A DNA stretch of 64,000 nt from Hevea brasiliensis. Lineage: Eukaryota > Streptophyta > Magnoliopsida > Malpighiales > Euphorbiaceae. The notes under the pieces were generated by a model, which saw nothing but the letters and a program-made list of their open reading frames with translations, was not told where the DNA came from and searched no databases. Shown here in pieces: positions 48,340 through 60,054 of this stretch. Numbering within the stretch: the stretch's first letter is position 1; the number at the start of each line of letters is the position of its first letter. Both the position numbers and the translations under genes were made by a program. The stretch lies in contig NC_079494.1 in the NCBI RefSeq assembly GCF_030052815.1, forward strand, positions 39,914,467 through 39,978,466. Reading direction: 5' to 3'.

Positions 48340-49130
48340 GTGTTTGACAGCCCATAAATTAAGCTACACAATTCCAATTGGTGTGAAACCAATTGAAAAT
48401 GAAACTTAAGACATAGGGCTAGAATTTTCGTAAAGAGACCCAACCCCAGAAACTGCCCAGAAATTGCCTAAAACTTGGCTTGAACTTGGAGACAAAATTT
48501 TGGAACCTGCAGAATTAGACACGTGAACAGTAAAATTTGCATGGCCATAACTCTCTCTAGAAAACTCCGATTTAGGTGATTCTTGAACCGATAGAAACTT
48601 AAAACATAGTAGAACATTTCATATGAAGAACTTAAGGCCAAATTATGGACTTAACCCAATCAAATTGCTAAGCAAAGTTGAATCACCAAATCTACAGAAA
48701 ATCTAGAAATCTGCAGATTGACCATATGAACAGTAAACTTTGCATGGCCATAACTCTCTCTAGAAAATTTCAATTTAGGCGATTCTTAAATCGATGGAAA
48801 CCTAAGACATAGTAGAACATTTTGTATAAAGAATATTAGACCAAATTATGGACTTAACTTAATCAAATTGCTGAACAAATTTGGATCATTAAATCTGCCA
48901 GAACTGGAACTGCAGGGTGAATAGTAACATAAACAGTAACTGTGTTTTGATCATAACTTGAGCTACACAACTCCGAATTAGGCGATTCAAAAAGGAAAAT
49001 AAAGTTAAGACCCAGATGAATAATTTTTATGAAGAACACCTCACCAAATTATGATCAAAACTAGGTAAAAATTGGGTTCAAAGATTGGGGCACCAAGCTG
49101 TCCAAAACTAAAACTTTCTAAAATTTGCAA
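48340..49130 (+). repeat. Three diverged ~203-bp modules inside an LTR
   Basis: CATAACT landmarks at about 48546, 48749 and 48952 are each followed by an ACTCCGA-like block, GGCGATTC, a purine-rich stretch and GAAGAAC...CAAATTATG. The period is about 203 bp. Similar modules, in either orientation, make up the middle third of every Gypsy LTR here. Confidence 0.75.
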
Positions 49131-49549
49131 AGATAACTTGGGATACATTAGACATTCATGTAATGAGTTCTTGGCAGCAATTGAGATTAGTATTGAGGTA
49201 TTATATTTGTGTATTTTTAGTAGAAAAAGAAGTTAGAACGGACAAGGAGAAGTAGGTAACAAGGAAGGAGAATTATTGAAGGTTTGTGCACAGCTAACCT
49301 TTTTTTCGTTTTTTAAACTTGTAAATTGTTTGGAATGTGTTTATTTGAATGAGGTTGCTTTGAACAAGTTTACTTTGACTGAAATATATTTTTCTCTTGC
49401 ATTTAAGAAATTTGGGTGTTGCCACCTTTATATGGATATTATGATGAATTTAAATGTGTTTATTGGTGTATAAATGTAATTGTTGAGTGGAAAATTTTTG
49501 GAAACTGTTTTGAAACCACAGTTAGCATGACAGTCACTTTCAGAACTCC

Positions 49550-49690
49550 CCAGTAGTAACGGCTACTTGGGGTTGATAATTGATATTGATTATGTCTCCC
49601 ATTAATAACGGTTAGTGGGGTAAGACTACATGAGTACTCATTAGCTAGCTAGCCCTTCCCTCATTAATAACGGTTAGTGAGGTTGAGATT
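49550..49690 (+). other. Hairpin array in LTR
   Basis: Inverted repeats CCCCAGTAGTAACGGCTACTTGGGG, CCCATTAATAACGGTTAGTGGG and CCTCATTAATAACGGTTAGTGAGG are given here by position only in part: stems at about 49547-49571, 49602-49620 and 49662-49682. The shared loop core is TAACGG with different flanking stems. ATGAGTACTCAT lies between them. Confidence 0.6.
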
Positions 49691-50164
49691 GCTTTGTCGT
49701 GGTGTACAACACGGCACTGATCGTGAAATTTTGTGTCATGGCCTGAACTGTGTGTTGACATTGGCAGCACTAATGCTTTGTGAATTGTGATTTATGAAGT
49801 GTGATTTCTCATTAGAAATGTTATTCTAATAAATAGCTCTTATGGACTTAAAACTATTGTGAAGTTTTCATGCTTAAGAAAAATGTGATTTATTATGCTT
49901 TGACAAATTGTGTTTTACCTTAAGTTTTAAAGTTATTAGTTGTGCACCACTGAGTGATATACTCAGCGATAGCTTCTTTATGCTATCACAGGTAAGGGAA
50001 AGGAGAAGGCTGCCGATTGGGAGACATGGAAGCAACATTTTGGTATTGATTGTGGGTATTTACGTTAGATATACCCTTGTGATTCCCTTGGATGTATTTT
50101 GCACCTATACATATGGATGTACTGATATTGAGTAGTTTGTATTTAAAAGCATTGCATTGCTATC

Positions 50165-53100
50165 TGTAACGCCCCTAAGTTCGATAGTGCGTTCTACTGT
50201 TCCTGTGACCAGTGTTGTCCGGACAGCTAGGATGCCTAGAACTACACTTCAATATGAGTGAGGAGACATAAAATAATGAAATACAAGAAAAGAAAATACA
50301 AGAAAAACAAAGTAAAAATAATAGCAAAGAAATGTAACCAAGTTAAGCGAGCCGAGAACCCTAGAGATGGGCGACCGCACCGGGAAGTCGCGGCGTGGAC
50401 CATTGACTAGCCCTAGACCGCGGGGAACCCTGGAAAAATATTTTTAAGACTCAAATAGACATCTATTGAAGCATAAATACCATTAGAAATATCAAAGAAA
50501 AATTAATTAATTAGTACAAAGAAAAGTGAGAAATCGAAAAACAGACAAAACTCGGTGTTACCGAAAAATCGGGAATGCAACCCGAACAGGGGCATTGTGG
50601 TCATTTGACACCCCGAGTTGCCCTTTGACCTCAACGTCCATTAAAAATAAATGATATTAAACTTTAAAAATGTCATAAAAATTAAATTGTGGTACATTAT
50701 ATCAATAGTGAAAGAAGTGGTGACAAAATTGCTAATTTGGAAACTTTGGATTAATTATTCATTAACTAAACTTAGTGGTCCCCTAAGTGAGCTAAATGGA
50801 CATTAAAATATAACATTAGTGGACAGATTTCTCCACTAAGTAAGCTTCATCTTCTTCATTCTTCTTCCAAACCGAATTGAACTTTCTCCCAAAACTCCCA
50901 TGGAAACTCCATGGCCAACCTCACTTCAACCACCATGCAACCATGATTTAGCCGTATTTTTCACTAGCTTCCTTCACAAAAATTGTTCTACACTACTTGG
51001 GCAGTAGATAGGCAGCAAGAAGATCAAGTTTAGTCAAGGTTTTGAAGAGTTTCAAAAGTGGTAAGTTTGTGTTTTTGGTTATTGCTTCATTAAAGTTGTG
51101 AGGAGGTTATGGGTACTTGAATTATGGAAAGAATTTTAGAGTTTGATGTTCTAAGGGAGATGTTTATTTTTGGCAGCCATGGAAACTCCTTGAGGACAGT
51201 TTATTCTTGCTTGTAAATGGTAGATTAAAGGGTTGATTAAATGTTTATGTGTGTAGGAATTAATTTGGGTAATGTATACTTAGTATATGTGAATGTGTAC
51301 TTGAATTTGGAAGCTTGGAAATTAATGGACTGTAATGTATGAATCGGCAGCCTGGTTTGGTGAACCATAAAGATGTTATTTCATGTTTGGTTTATGGAAT
51401 ATTAATGTTGAATTTTGATAGTTGTTATGGCAGCTTGGGTATATGTATGATGGTGTGAGGTTGGATATGTAAATGAGCTAGGTTAGGTGATTGAATTGTT
51501 GTAATTTGAGCTTGAAAAATTCTGTACTAAATGGTGCATGTTGAGTGTGATTATAAGCTACCAAAATGACCAACAATATGTTGTGAAATGTATTTAGGTT
51601 AGGGTACAAACCAGAATTGGCATTAATGTATAGTTTGGTAAGTGTTGAAAGTATCCTTTGATGAGTAATGAACAAATGCAATAGGTCAGTTTATGTTATG
51701 GGCCTAGAACCTTAAGTGTGTGGCTCCAATTGGTATGAGACTAATTGGAGGTGAAACTAGATACAAAATGTGCCAACTTTCATGAAGGAAGCTTACCAAA
51801 ATTCTGCTTGTAAGGTAACTTGAAAACTGACCAAATCCGGATTAGTGCAATTAAGGCCTAAAAATTTACCATTTGGGCAGCAGTTAGTGTTTTAGGCATA
51901 ACTCACTCAAAATAGGTCCAATTGACCTGAAATTTTGACCATGAATAGTTAAGACCTATATATACAAGTCTTAGGAAGACACCAAAGCCCAAAAATGACC
52001 ATAAGCAAGTCAAACAGCTTGCACAATTTCGGGTCCAAAAACTGGCCGAACCTAAAATGACCTAAAATAACCTAAAGTGACCAATTTTGGTACATTCTGA
52101 CCAGCAATAGTAAAATGACTATAACTTGGTCTAGTAAACTCAGAATGACCTGAAATTTTGCCCCGAGTGCAATAAGACATAGATCTACAAGTTTGTAGTT
52201 TTGATCGAAACCCGAAAGTCGAGGGAACTAGGTCATCCGGCTAGGTCAAATTAGTATACCGGGATCCGACAAATTGCAATAAAACGCAATATACATGGAA
52301 ATGAATTTGGTAACATGTATTAATACTAAAAGGCTACAAATGTGACATATTGGTAACATTAAAACCTAATTCACCTAGACTGCATCGAGGGTTGACATCT
52401 TAGGTTGACTAAGGAAATAATAAAATTCGATAAATTAATTATTGAACCTTATTCTTAGAGACAGTTTAAATGAGTACTGAAACACTTCAAAATTGTGTTT
52501 CTCAGTTAGCAAAGACTCAGGGAAGGGGAAGGAAACACTGAGTCAGAGCCAAGAGAGTGTTATCAGAGGTTTGTGCACAACTAGTTTTTAACTGATTTTG
52601 TTTTGAATATTTCATATGATTAAATGACATATTTTTCTTATGTATTATGTTTAACAAGCATTGGATTTAATTTAATGATTATTGAAATTATTATAGTATG
52701 TATGAATTTAGCTTTGTGATATGGTATTTCCACAAGTATTAAGTATTATTATGGATTGAATAAATTATGTTTTAGAAAATTGTGATAGAACATGTTTTGA
52801 ATTATGATGGTAATTTTCATAGGAAAATGCAAATTTATGATTTGAATTGTGATGAGCATAAAAATTATTGGATATTGGAGTTGAATTTGAATCGAATTAT
52901 ATTATGATTTATGCTCACTAAAAGGATTTTGATATTGTTTTATATCTCACTATAGATGCTTGACTAGGTTATTACCCGTCTCTCTCATTTGTTGAGAAGA
53001 CAATGGAGCTAGTTGTGTTTTGATTACCATGGTACGTGCACAGGCTTAGATTTTCCTCTGATTTGAGATTAGATCTAAGTTTTTTTTTATCGTTATGGCC

Positions 53101-54223
53101 CTTGCGGAAGATTCATTATTGTGATGTGTACTGTGCACGATGATTCGACCTCCCCGACTATAGGGAGTTAGAATCTGATTCGACCTCCCCGACCATAGGG
53201 AGTTAGAATCACTTCGAATATGGCCCTTTTGGATTAGTCTTGCATAGTTAGTGAGATAAAGAATGATTTTTGAGATAAAGAATGATTTTTGAGATACAAC
53301 ATGGTTTTTGAGATACAGAATGTTTTTGAATAGTAAAGAATTGTGATTTCAGTTATGATTTATGTATAATTGATTTTGTTGGAACTACCTTAAATGGTTA
53401 GTCATGATTTGATAAATTGAATTTCGTGATCAAAGTCATTTCATACAAATAATTTACATTATTGGCAATGAATATTTTGAGTTTTGGAATTTGATGAGTA
53501 TTCAGATTCCTAAATTATTTGCTGTAAAATTTGTCAATGTATATTGTACTGTGTTTTAAATTATAGTTGTGCACTACTGAGTTCACCACTCAGCGATAGC
53601 TTTGTATGCTGTCGCAGGTAAGAAGAGCATAGAGCAGTGAGTAAGTTTCTTTGAAGACACATTCAGATCAGCTCCAGGTATATCATAGATATACCCATGT
53701 ACATAAGTTTTGATGTATGCATGTAATAATATGTATGTAAATTATTTGATCAGTTGTATAAAAACTCTTGTAAAATATTTTGGTATGTAATTAAATGTAA
53801 ATTATTGTAAATGTAAATTTGAGATTTCATTTACTTGAATAGTTTTGTAATATAAATTTTGAATCTTATAATCAATGAAATGTTTCTTTATGATGAGATT
53901 GGTTTGAAATTGAATTGATTGTTTATTGAGATTTGAATTGTGAGTTGAAATAAAGTTATTGCAGTTGTATTTGAGAAAACATATTGGGAGTATTTTCTTT
54001 TACAGGATTGAAGAACTGTTTTCTAAAAATACAGCCGGCACTTTGCTGAAATTTTGAAAAAATTTTTTATAACACCAGATTTTAATCGATGATTTAAATT
54101 TCATGAAAATTGTTTTAAAATCCCTTGTAGTATATCTAATGGGTTATCGGTAGGCGAAGTACGGTAATTCATTAGGTGTACTACGGGATCATGTTACATC
54201 TTACAGAGGAGTAAGGTGTGACA
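50165..54223 (+). repeat. 5' LTR of the second Gypsy element (family A)
   Basis: 4059 bp, almost the same length as the solo LTR 26775-30829. It has the same start (TGTAACGCCCCTAAGTTCG) and end (AGTAAGGTGTGACA). It is followed by a primer-binding site, so it is a 5' LTR. It carries the double hairpin at 53570-53618 followed by CAGGTAAG. Duplicated ATTCGACCTCCCCGACTATA-type hairpin units lie at 53143-53212. Confidence 0.92.
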
Positions 54224-54230
54224 TGTTTTG

Positions 54231-54242
54231 TGGTATCAGAGC
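54231..54242 (+). promoter_or_regulatory. Primer-binding site (initiator-Met tRNA)
   Basis: TGGTATCAGAGC, an exact 12-base complement of the plant initiator-Met tRNA 3' end, seven bases after the LTR end. Confidence 0.93.
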
Positions 54243-54445
54243 AATGGTTTTAAAGTAAATTTCGAACTGTGAATTTGAAATCTTTTTGTCAGTAACTACA
54301 ACTGCTCAAATGTTTGATACATATAGTACATTTACATCATAAATATGAACTAATGGAGAGGAATCTCCTTGTGGTGGTTGTACAGGAATAGAAAATCCTG
54401 TGAAAAGATATGGAAGAGAAGAATAAGACAATAGAATAGTCCGTG

Positions 54446-55191
54446 ATGGCAGAAGTACAAGTTGAGGCCCCAACTCCACAAAGTGTCGAAGGCCCGACTG
54501 TACCAGTTTTACCAGTATAAATTACTGCACAAATGGCCCAGCAAATGGCCACTTTCTTCCAACAAATGGCTGATAATCACACCAAGCCCAAGTCTGCACT
54601 CCAACCCCACAAGGGCAGTGTGAAATAGAAAAGAGGGAGAAGTCTACGGGTCAGAACTCGAGCAATAATTTAGGGAAAAGAAAAGAATTTGAGGAACCGC
54701 GAGCTCAGAGATATGACAGAGGCGGATCATTAGGGCAGAGAACACCAAGATCTAGTCATCGAACAACCAGAAGTTCCTATTCTGCCCGTTTCTGCCATGT
54801 TTGTGGTAAGCTACATGGAGGTATTTGTCGCAAGGCCTCTGGAGCCTACTACAATTGTGGAAAACTTGGACACTTTGCTAAAGATTGTACTAGAGCACCT
54901 CGATCTGCTCTCCGGAGTCCACAGACCGTCAGTCAAAGTCAAGATATAAATAGAGTTGGTACTCCTCACCACTATAACACAGTGAATCAACCCGAATATA
55001 GTAGCGCACCAGTCAGAGCATCCACTATGTGCCAAGGAGAAAGAGCAGAAACTTCAGATGTAGCTGCTGGTAAGTTCTTAATTTTTGAAAGAAACAATGA
55101 GTTATTATTTGATTCCAGCACTACTTATTTATATGTTAGTGTTAGAATTCTATGTTTTGTCACTATTCCTTTACAGGGGAATAAATTTTGA
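54446..55191 (+). pseudogene. Gypsy gag/protease remnant
   Basis: Starts at the ATG at 54446 (MAEVQVEAPTPQSVEGPTVP). One in-frame stop follows, then MAQQMATFFQQMADNHTKPK, then a frameshift near 54600-54620. The next frame is open through a basic linker into CHVCGKLHGG and YYNCGKLGHFAKDC. The second knuckle has lost its first Cys (now Tyr). The ~150-residue gag core expected between these parts is absent. The end carries LLFDSSTTYLYVS, a protease active-site relic (D-S-S for D-S-G). Nucleocapsid and protease identity is clear; function is lost. Confidence 0.8.
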
Positions 55192-55799
55192 TGCGTTAGT
55201 GATTAGTCTTTTAGGATCAAAACTACAATAACAAGTATGATTGACATTAATTTTGGAAGAATTGTTAGCTAAAAGTATTTTCTAACATACCATAAATTAT
55301 AAAGCTAATTGGCGAGCCTACTTAATATAAGGCAAGAGGACCTAAAAGTAAGTTACAGTAATAGAATTGCTCTAGATGAGGGCAAAGATGTTACTGTTAG
55401 TAATTATTAATGGATATTGTAATCAGAATCGGTTTAGGATATTAGTGGATTCGAGAAAGATAAGAAGTTAGAAAACCTAGTCCATGAGGTTATAACGTAG
55501 TGATTATGTAATGTTCTCGATGTTTGTATTGTAAGCTGCAGATTACAGTACCAACACGGGATTATTGTGTAAAGCTACGTGCTTCCTCGTGATACAATAA
55601 ATTAAGAATATTTGTAAATAATCTATAAATTGATACAGTTGCGCCCGAATAAAGTACTATTACTGGAAATAAATATGAAAATTTTAGTCAGAAATTTAAA
55701 ACTTTAGAACTAGCCTATCAAACGACTACACTTATAAGGCAGCTAGAGTCAGTGACTCGTTTACATTAATGTGAATTACTTGTACCACAGTAATTGCTA
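55192..55799 (+). other. No clear domain; decayed Gypsy interior
   Basis: Stops in all frames. It lies between the protease relic and the integrase relic, where about 2 kb of protease, RT and RNase H would be expected, so most of pol has been deleted here. I could not identify RT motifs. Confidence 0.55.
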
Positions 55800-56157
55800 T
55801 AAGCTTAGAGATATCAATATGACTTGTCATCCTCATACGGATGGACAGTCGAAACAAGTGATTCAGGTAAATTTTGAAACTCATTGAGTTTCTATAAATA
55901 ATGAAATGAAATGATAATAATAACTTGTAATATGTGATAAGCCCTCAAGAAAATACTGAGAACTTGTGTCATTGAATCCGAAGGGAGATGGGACAGATAC
56001 ATCCCACTAACAGAATTTGTATACATTAATAAGTGTCAAGCTAGCATACAAGTGACACCCTATGAAACATTGTAAGGGAACAGATAACTATGGATTTTGT
56101 GATGAGACTTCCGAGGACACAGAATAGTCATGATGCAGTATGGGTTATAGTTGATAG
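55800..56157 (+). pseudogene. Gypsy integrase remnant, pieces out of order
   Basis: First comes TCHPHTDGQSKQVIQ (the region around the catalytic Glu; the Glu itself reads Lys). Then a 75-bp AT-rich GT...AG stretch (55867-55941). Then, with frame decay, a part like ILRTCVIESEGRWDRYIPL and CQASIQVTPYETL. After that comes MDFVMRLPRTQNSHDAVWVI, which in an intact integrase precedes TDGQSE by about 100 residues. The order is therefore wrong, through rearrangement or template switching. The Copia element interrupts directly after VIVD. Confidence 0.82.
55867..55941 (+). other. Decayed homologue of the integrase intron (75 bp)
   Basis: Starts GTAAATTTTGAAACTCATTG after CAG and ends TATGTGATAAG. It aligns with 16104-16177 (GTAAACCTAGAAACTAATTG ... 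TATGTGATAG) and sits at the same codon. One extra base at the 3' junction has damaged the joint. Confidence 0.6.
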
Positions 56158-58266
56158 TGTTAGTAGTATGCCCTAGATCATATCATTTAGTATGTATCTT
56201 GTACATATTTTTATTAATAAAAGGCATTTCCACTTTTCCATTTACATAATATATTTATGTGTAATAGAAAAGGTCCATTGATATTTTGTTAGAAATATTA
56301 TTCTTAAGTTGTTAAGAATATGAGTGACAATATTTCTAGCACAAAGTATCATAAATAGGTTCACAATCGAGGATACTTCATAATAAGGACATGACTTATC
56401 TAAAAAGATTGTATTCATGTTTGTTCCCAAGTTATTTATATGAGATATAAATAAGATGGAATGGTGAGTCTCATGCCATATAACAAACATGATAGGCACT
56501 TATAAATGATAAGTAGGCCGAACCAGTGACACTTATGACAAGCACATGGAGTTTACTCTTGTCAATGTTTTGTCATAAATCATATCAGTGCATATAATCT
56601 TTAGACCTGAGATAGCACAGTTATCTTGTATATAGGTAGTTTGAGTTTGATACTGCTTTCATACTTGTACTATGTATGGGTATATGGGCATGTGTTGGCT
56701 CCTACTAGTTATATATGGAGATAGGTGTTGATCAAGATGGAATCTGTTCCTCTAAGTAAATAGAGATAAAATCCTATGTTCATTTAATTGTTCTTGATGT
56801 TTCAAGTTCCTGGCCAGGACAGATAGATTTATTCAGAAAAGAGTTTCTGATGAGAAAAATCTTTTTAATCAAGAACTGGAATTAAAAGAGAACATAATAT
56901 TCATAGCAAATGGAGTTTGACATAAACCATGACTCCAGCTTGAGTTGGGATTTTGTAACAGAGAGATTCTAGTGCATGGTAACATATGATTATAGGTTCA
57001 TTTAAGGTAAATCTTATTACTAATTGGGTGGCCATGGCATGCTATGCTAGGTGTTAACCATGGTCTATGAGGTTCATAAAATGATTTAGAGAAATCATTT
57101 ATGGTAAGAAAGAGTTCTGATGATATTAAGAGTTGATATCATGTCTCATTGCCAATTAGTGATGAGCCTAGTAAGTCACACACATACACAAGTTATCACC
57201 TATTTAAATATGATTTAATTAATTAATTAAAGAGTTTAATTGATTAATTAAATAGGTTTGGTTTGCAATTAAATTGCAAAATCCCTAGCATGACTTGAAA
57301 CCAAATCTAGATTATTGGATGTGTAGTATAAATTAAATTTATATTTAAAGTGTTTAAATATGAATTTAATTGATGAGAAACTAATTAATAGAGATTAATT
57401 AATTAATTTATATTTGATATAAATTAATTAGAAGAAGAAAATAAGTATTTTGGGTTAAGAACTCAAAATTAAGACACAGGGGCATTTTGGTCATTTCACA
57501 GTGTGACACGTGGCACCATGAGATGGTGACACATGGGATTACACATAAGCTTGCCAATTTTTTTTTTTTAATCATGTAAGATGATTAAAATCAAGATTAA
57601 ATATAGGTTTGACACTTGGCACAATGTGATTGGGTCACTTAAACCTAAAGCTAATCAAAAGGTGACATGTGGCTAGGGTTTAATGTGTTAACCTAGCTAT
57701 TTAAGTGTGGTTATGAAAAGAAAAAATAACCAGCAGCCTCTCCTCTCATTTGTCACGCCACTTTGAGCCTCTCCAGCTATTTCTCTTCATCTCTCATCAA
57801 TTCAAAGAGATTAGCCATCAATCTCTTGAATTAAGAACACTAGAAATTGTTTTTAGTGTCCTGTTTACATCTCTAATCTCTTAAAAGGCAGAACTTGAAT
57901 TTCTAATTAATAGAAAAAGCTTTAGAGGCTGTTCAAGGGCTGCCATAGGTGTTCTTGGTGTGGACAAGCTAGAGGGACAACATTTGGTGTCCTGAAGACG
58001 AATCTCAAAGGCGCAGACATCGCTGCAAAGGCATCAAGAGGTTAGTGTAATCGTTCTTGATTTAATCTAGGGTTCTAAAATTAATATGATTAATTTTAAA
58101 ATCTTAAATGGCAAATACAGATCCAAAAACATATTAAAAGAGTTTTAATATGTTGGTTATCATTGAAATCAAATAGATAAAAATAAATCTTGCATGGCGC
58201 ATGTGACCCTAGGTGAAATTTTTTGAATTCAATGGTATAATCTTGTGTTTTTCACGCCTGCCTTCA
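56158..58266 (+). repeat. Copia 5' LTR (2109 bp)
   Basis: TGTTAGTAGTATGCCCTAGA ... CACGCCTGCCTTCA. It matches the reverse solo LTR 38247-40371 over its full length and the 3' LTR start at 63629. There is a TATA-like CTATTTAAG near 57704. Minus frame 56242-56499 lies in it and recurs in the 3' LTR and the solo LTR; it has no domain. Confidence 0.95.
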
Positions 58267-58268
58267 AT

Positions 58269-58280
58269 TGGTATCAGAGC
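58269..58280 (+). promoter_or_regulatory. Primer-binding site (initiator-Met tRNA)
   Basis: TGGTATCAGAGC two bases after the LTR end, an exact match to the plant initiator-Met tRNA complement. Confidence 0.95.
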
Positions 58281-58534
58281 CACTATATTTGCCATTTAGA
58301 TTGTTGATTATATGATTTAATTGTGTGATTTGATCATGAGATGATTGATTCATTGCTGGTTGGATCAAGAGGTGTGGCGGCACACATGGTGAAGCCACCA
58401 TTGGTGGCGGCAACTATGGTTCCATGGGTGGTTCAAGGTTTGGCTTTTAATTCTGTAATTGTTGTATGATCTAAGGCCTATTCTTTGACTAATTAAAGTG
58501 TTTAATTAGTTATTTTAATCACACAATTAAATTA

Positions 58535-58885
58535 TGATTCAAATCAGAATTTTAAAAATTGTTTGAATGTGATTCAAATCTGAATTTTAAAAGTTGTTTG
58601 AATGTGATTCAAATCTAAATTTTTAAAGTTGTTTGAATCATATTTAAATCTGATTTTTTAAAATTGATTCAATAAAATTCAGATCTGATTTTTTAAAAAA
58701 ATATTTGAATGTGATTCAAATCTGATTTTTTAAAAAATGTTTGAATGTGATTCAAATCTGAATTTTTGAAGTTGTTTGAATGTGATTCAAATCTGAATTT
58801 TTAAATTTATTTGAATGAGATTCAAATCTGAATTTTTAAATTTATTTGAATCATATTCAAATCTGGATTTTTAAGTTGAATATGA
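58535..58885 (+). repeat. 35-36-bp tandem array in Copia leader, about 10 copies
   Basis: Units start GATTCAAATCTGAATTTTT and end TTGTTTGAATGT. Copies from 58535 onward have 35-36-bp spacing and a few substitutions each. They lie in the untranslated leader between PBS and gag. Confidence 0.88.
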
Positions 58886-59643
58886 GATATTCAATTTAAT
58901 ATAAGTATGTATGTTTTATTTAATTGTTAAATAGTGATATGCATGATGGATGATCATGGACTATAAAAGACCAATGTGATTGGATTTATTTCTTTTATGT
59001 TTCTTTGGGATTGTAAATTAATTAATTTATTTTAATTTATTTTGGGCATGTATTATTAAGTTTGTAATATTTTTGGGTTGTAATTTCATTTATTTAAGTT
59101 CTTGTAAATTCGCCTTGGTATGCCAAGGATTACTATGTAATATTGGATTGCAAGAAGTTCAAGGAGGTCAAGAGCATTGGTGGGACCAGTGGGAGGAATT
59201 CAAGATCAAGTGTTGATTATGTACTCCTTCAGCAACTCTTGTAAAATGAATGAATGAAATGCACCTAGGAATGCCCTGATTCAATTCTTGGTGGCTCAGA
59301 ATTGAATCCCTTAGAAAGTCCATGATCATACCATATTTACTGCTTATCCATGAATGCATGAGATGTATGGGAATGTATGCAATTATATGATATATGCATG
59401 CTAAATGGATAATGTGCAAAGTGAGACCTTAATAGTAATAAGGATGGCTATAAAATCTTCCAAACAAATGATTAAGTTGGAAATGCTATAATTAAAGTAA
59501 TTATAACATAAGCCCTCCATTGGGGCAATTATTTTAAGAAATTTTAAATAGTTGCATGAGATGCAATTAATTTAAAAGATTTTCTTAAAGAATAATTGTT
59601 AAGCATGAGATGTTGTAAATATGTAAATGGTTTGGTGGCCAAT

Positions 59644-59852
59644 ATTGGATGTACCTGAGGACATTAAAATTATTTGCATAATTACTGACTCAATGGGATC
59701 AACTTAACTAATGCAAGATAAGTCAATAATGGATGTACCTGAGATTTTGAGCATTAGGGGCTAGGTAAAGGATTGAACCTCACATGAGATGTGATGGGCA
59801 AAGAGTTGCTCACTTATAGTTTATTGTAATTCCAATAATGGATGTACCTGAG
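59644..59852 (+). repeat. Dispersed ATAATGGATGTACCTGAG motif in leader
   Basis: Three copies, 59644-59660 (ATTGGATGTACCTGAGG), 59727-59743 and 59834-59852, about 83 and 107 bp apart in otherwise unrelated text. The role is unknown. Confidence 0.7.
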
Positions 59853-60054
59853 GATGATCAATAGAATTATAAGAATTCAATCACCCACTAGAAATCCATC
59901 CAACTAGGATTTCCGTTTTCTACTTTGGAAGTGTAGGATTTGCTAAGTTAGTGGGAGGACCAATTTGATTAAAAGACCATAATCATTTTGGTTAATTACA
60001 TGATATATTTACTAATTAATCTGGTTATTTTCTGCAGTTAATTTTCTGATAAAA

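Larger units (their letters stand above)
43370..50164 (+). repeat. Family-A-related Gypsy LTR, interrupted
   Basis: Sense LTR beginning TGTAACACCCCGAACCTCCG. Its own sequence is 43370-44304 and 48009-50164. It is interrupted by the antisense solo LTR 44305-48008 and then cut at 50164 by the second Gypsy element. The rest should lie beyond the window. It carries ~203-bp modules (48340-49130), GGTTTGTGCACAGC (about 49280), a hairpin array (49550-49690) and the double hairpin (49942-49991). Confidence 0.8.
50165..56157 (+). mobile_element. Second Gypsy element, decayed, cut by Copia
   Basis: A 5' LTR plus about 1.9 kb of interior. The interior has lost the gag core, shows protease-like and integrase scraps, and has integrase pieces out of order. 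It stops at 56157, where the Copia element begins. The remaining interior and the 3' LTR would lie beyond the window. Knuckle and integrase wording place it near the family-B element, as another chromovirus-like lineage. Confidence 0.85.

Noticed and set aside
54231..54242. TGGTATCAGAGC as part of a tRNA gene
   Set aside because: Only the 3'-end complement is present and it follows an LTR end, so it is a primer-binding site; no cloverleaf around it.
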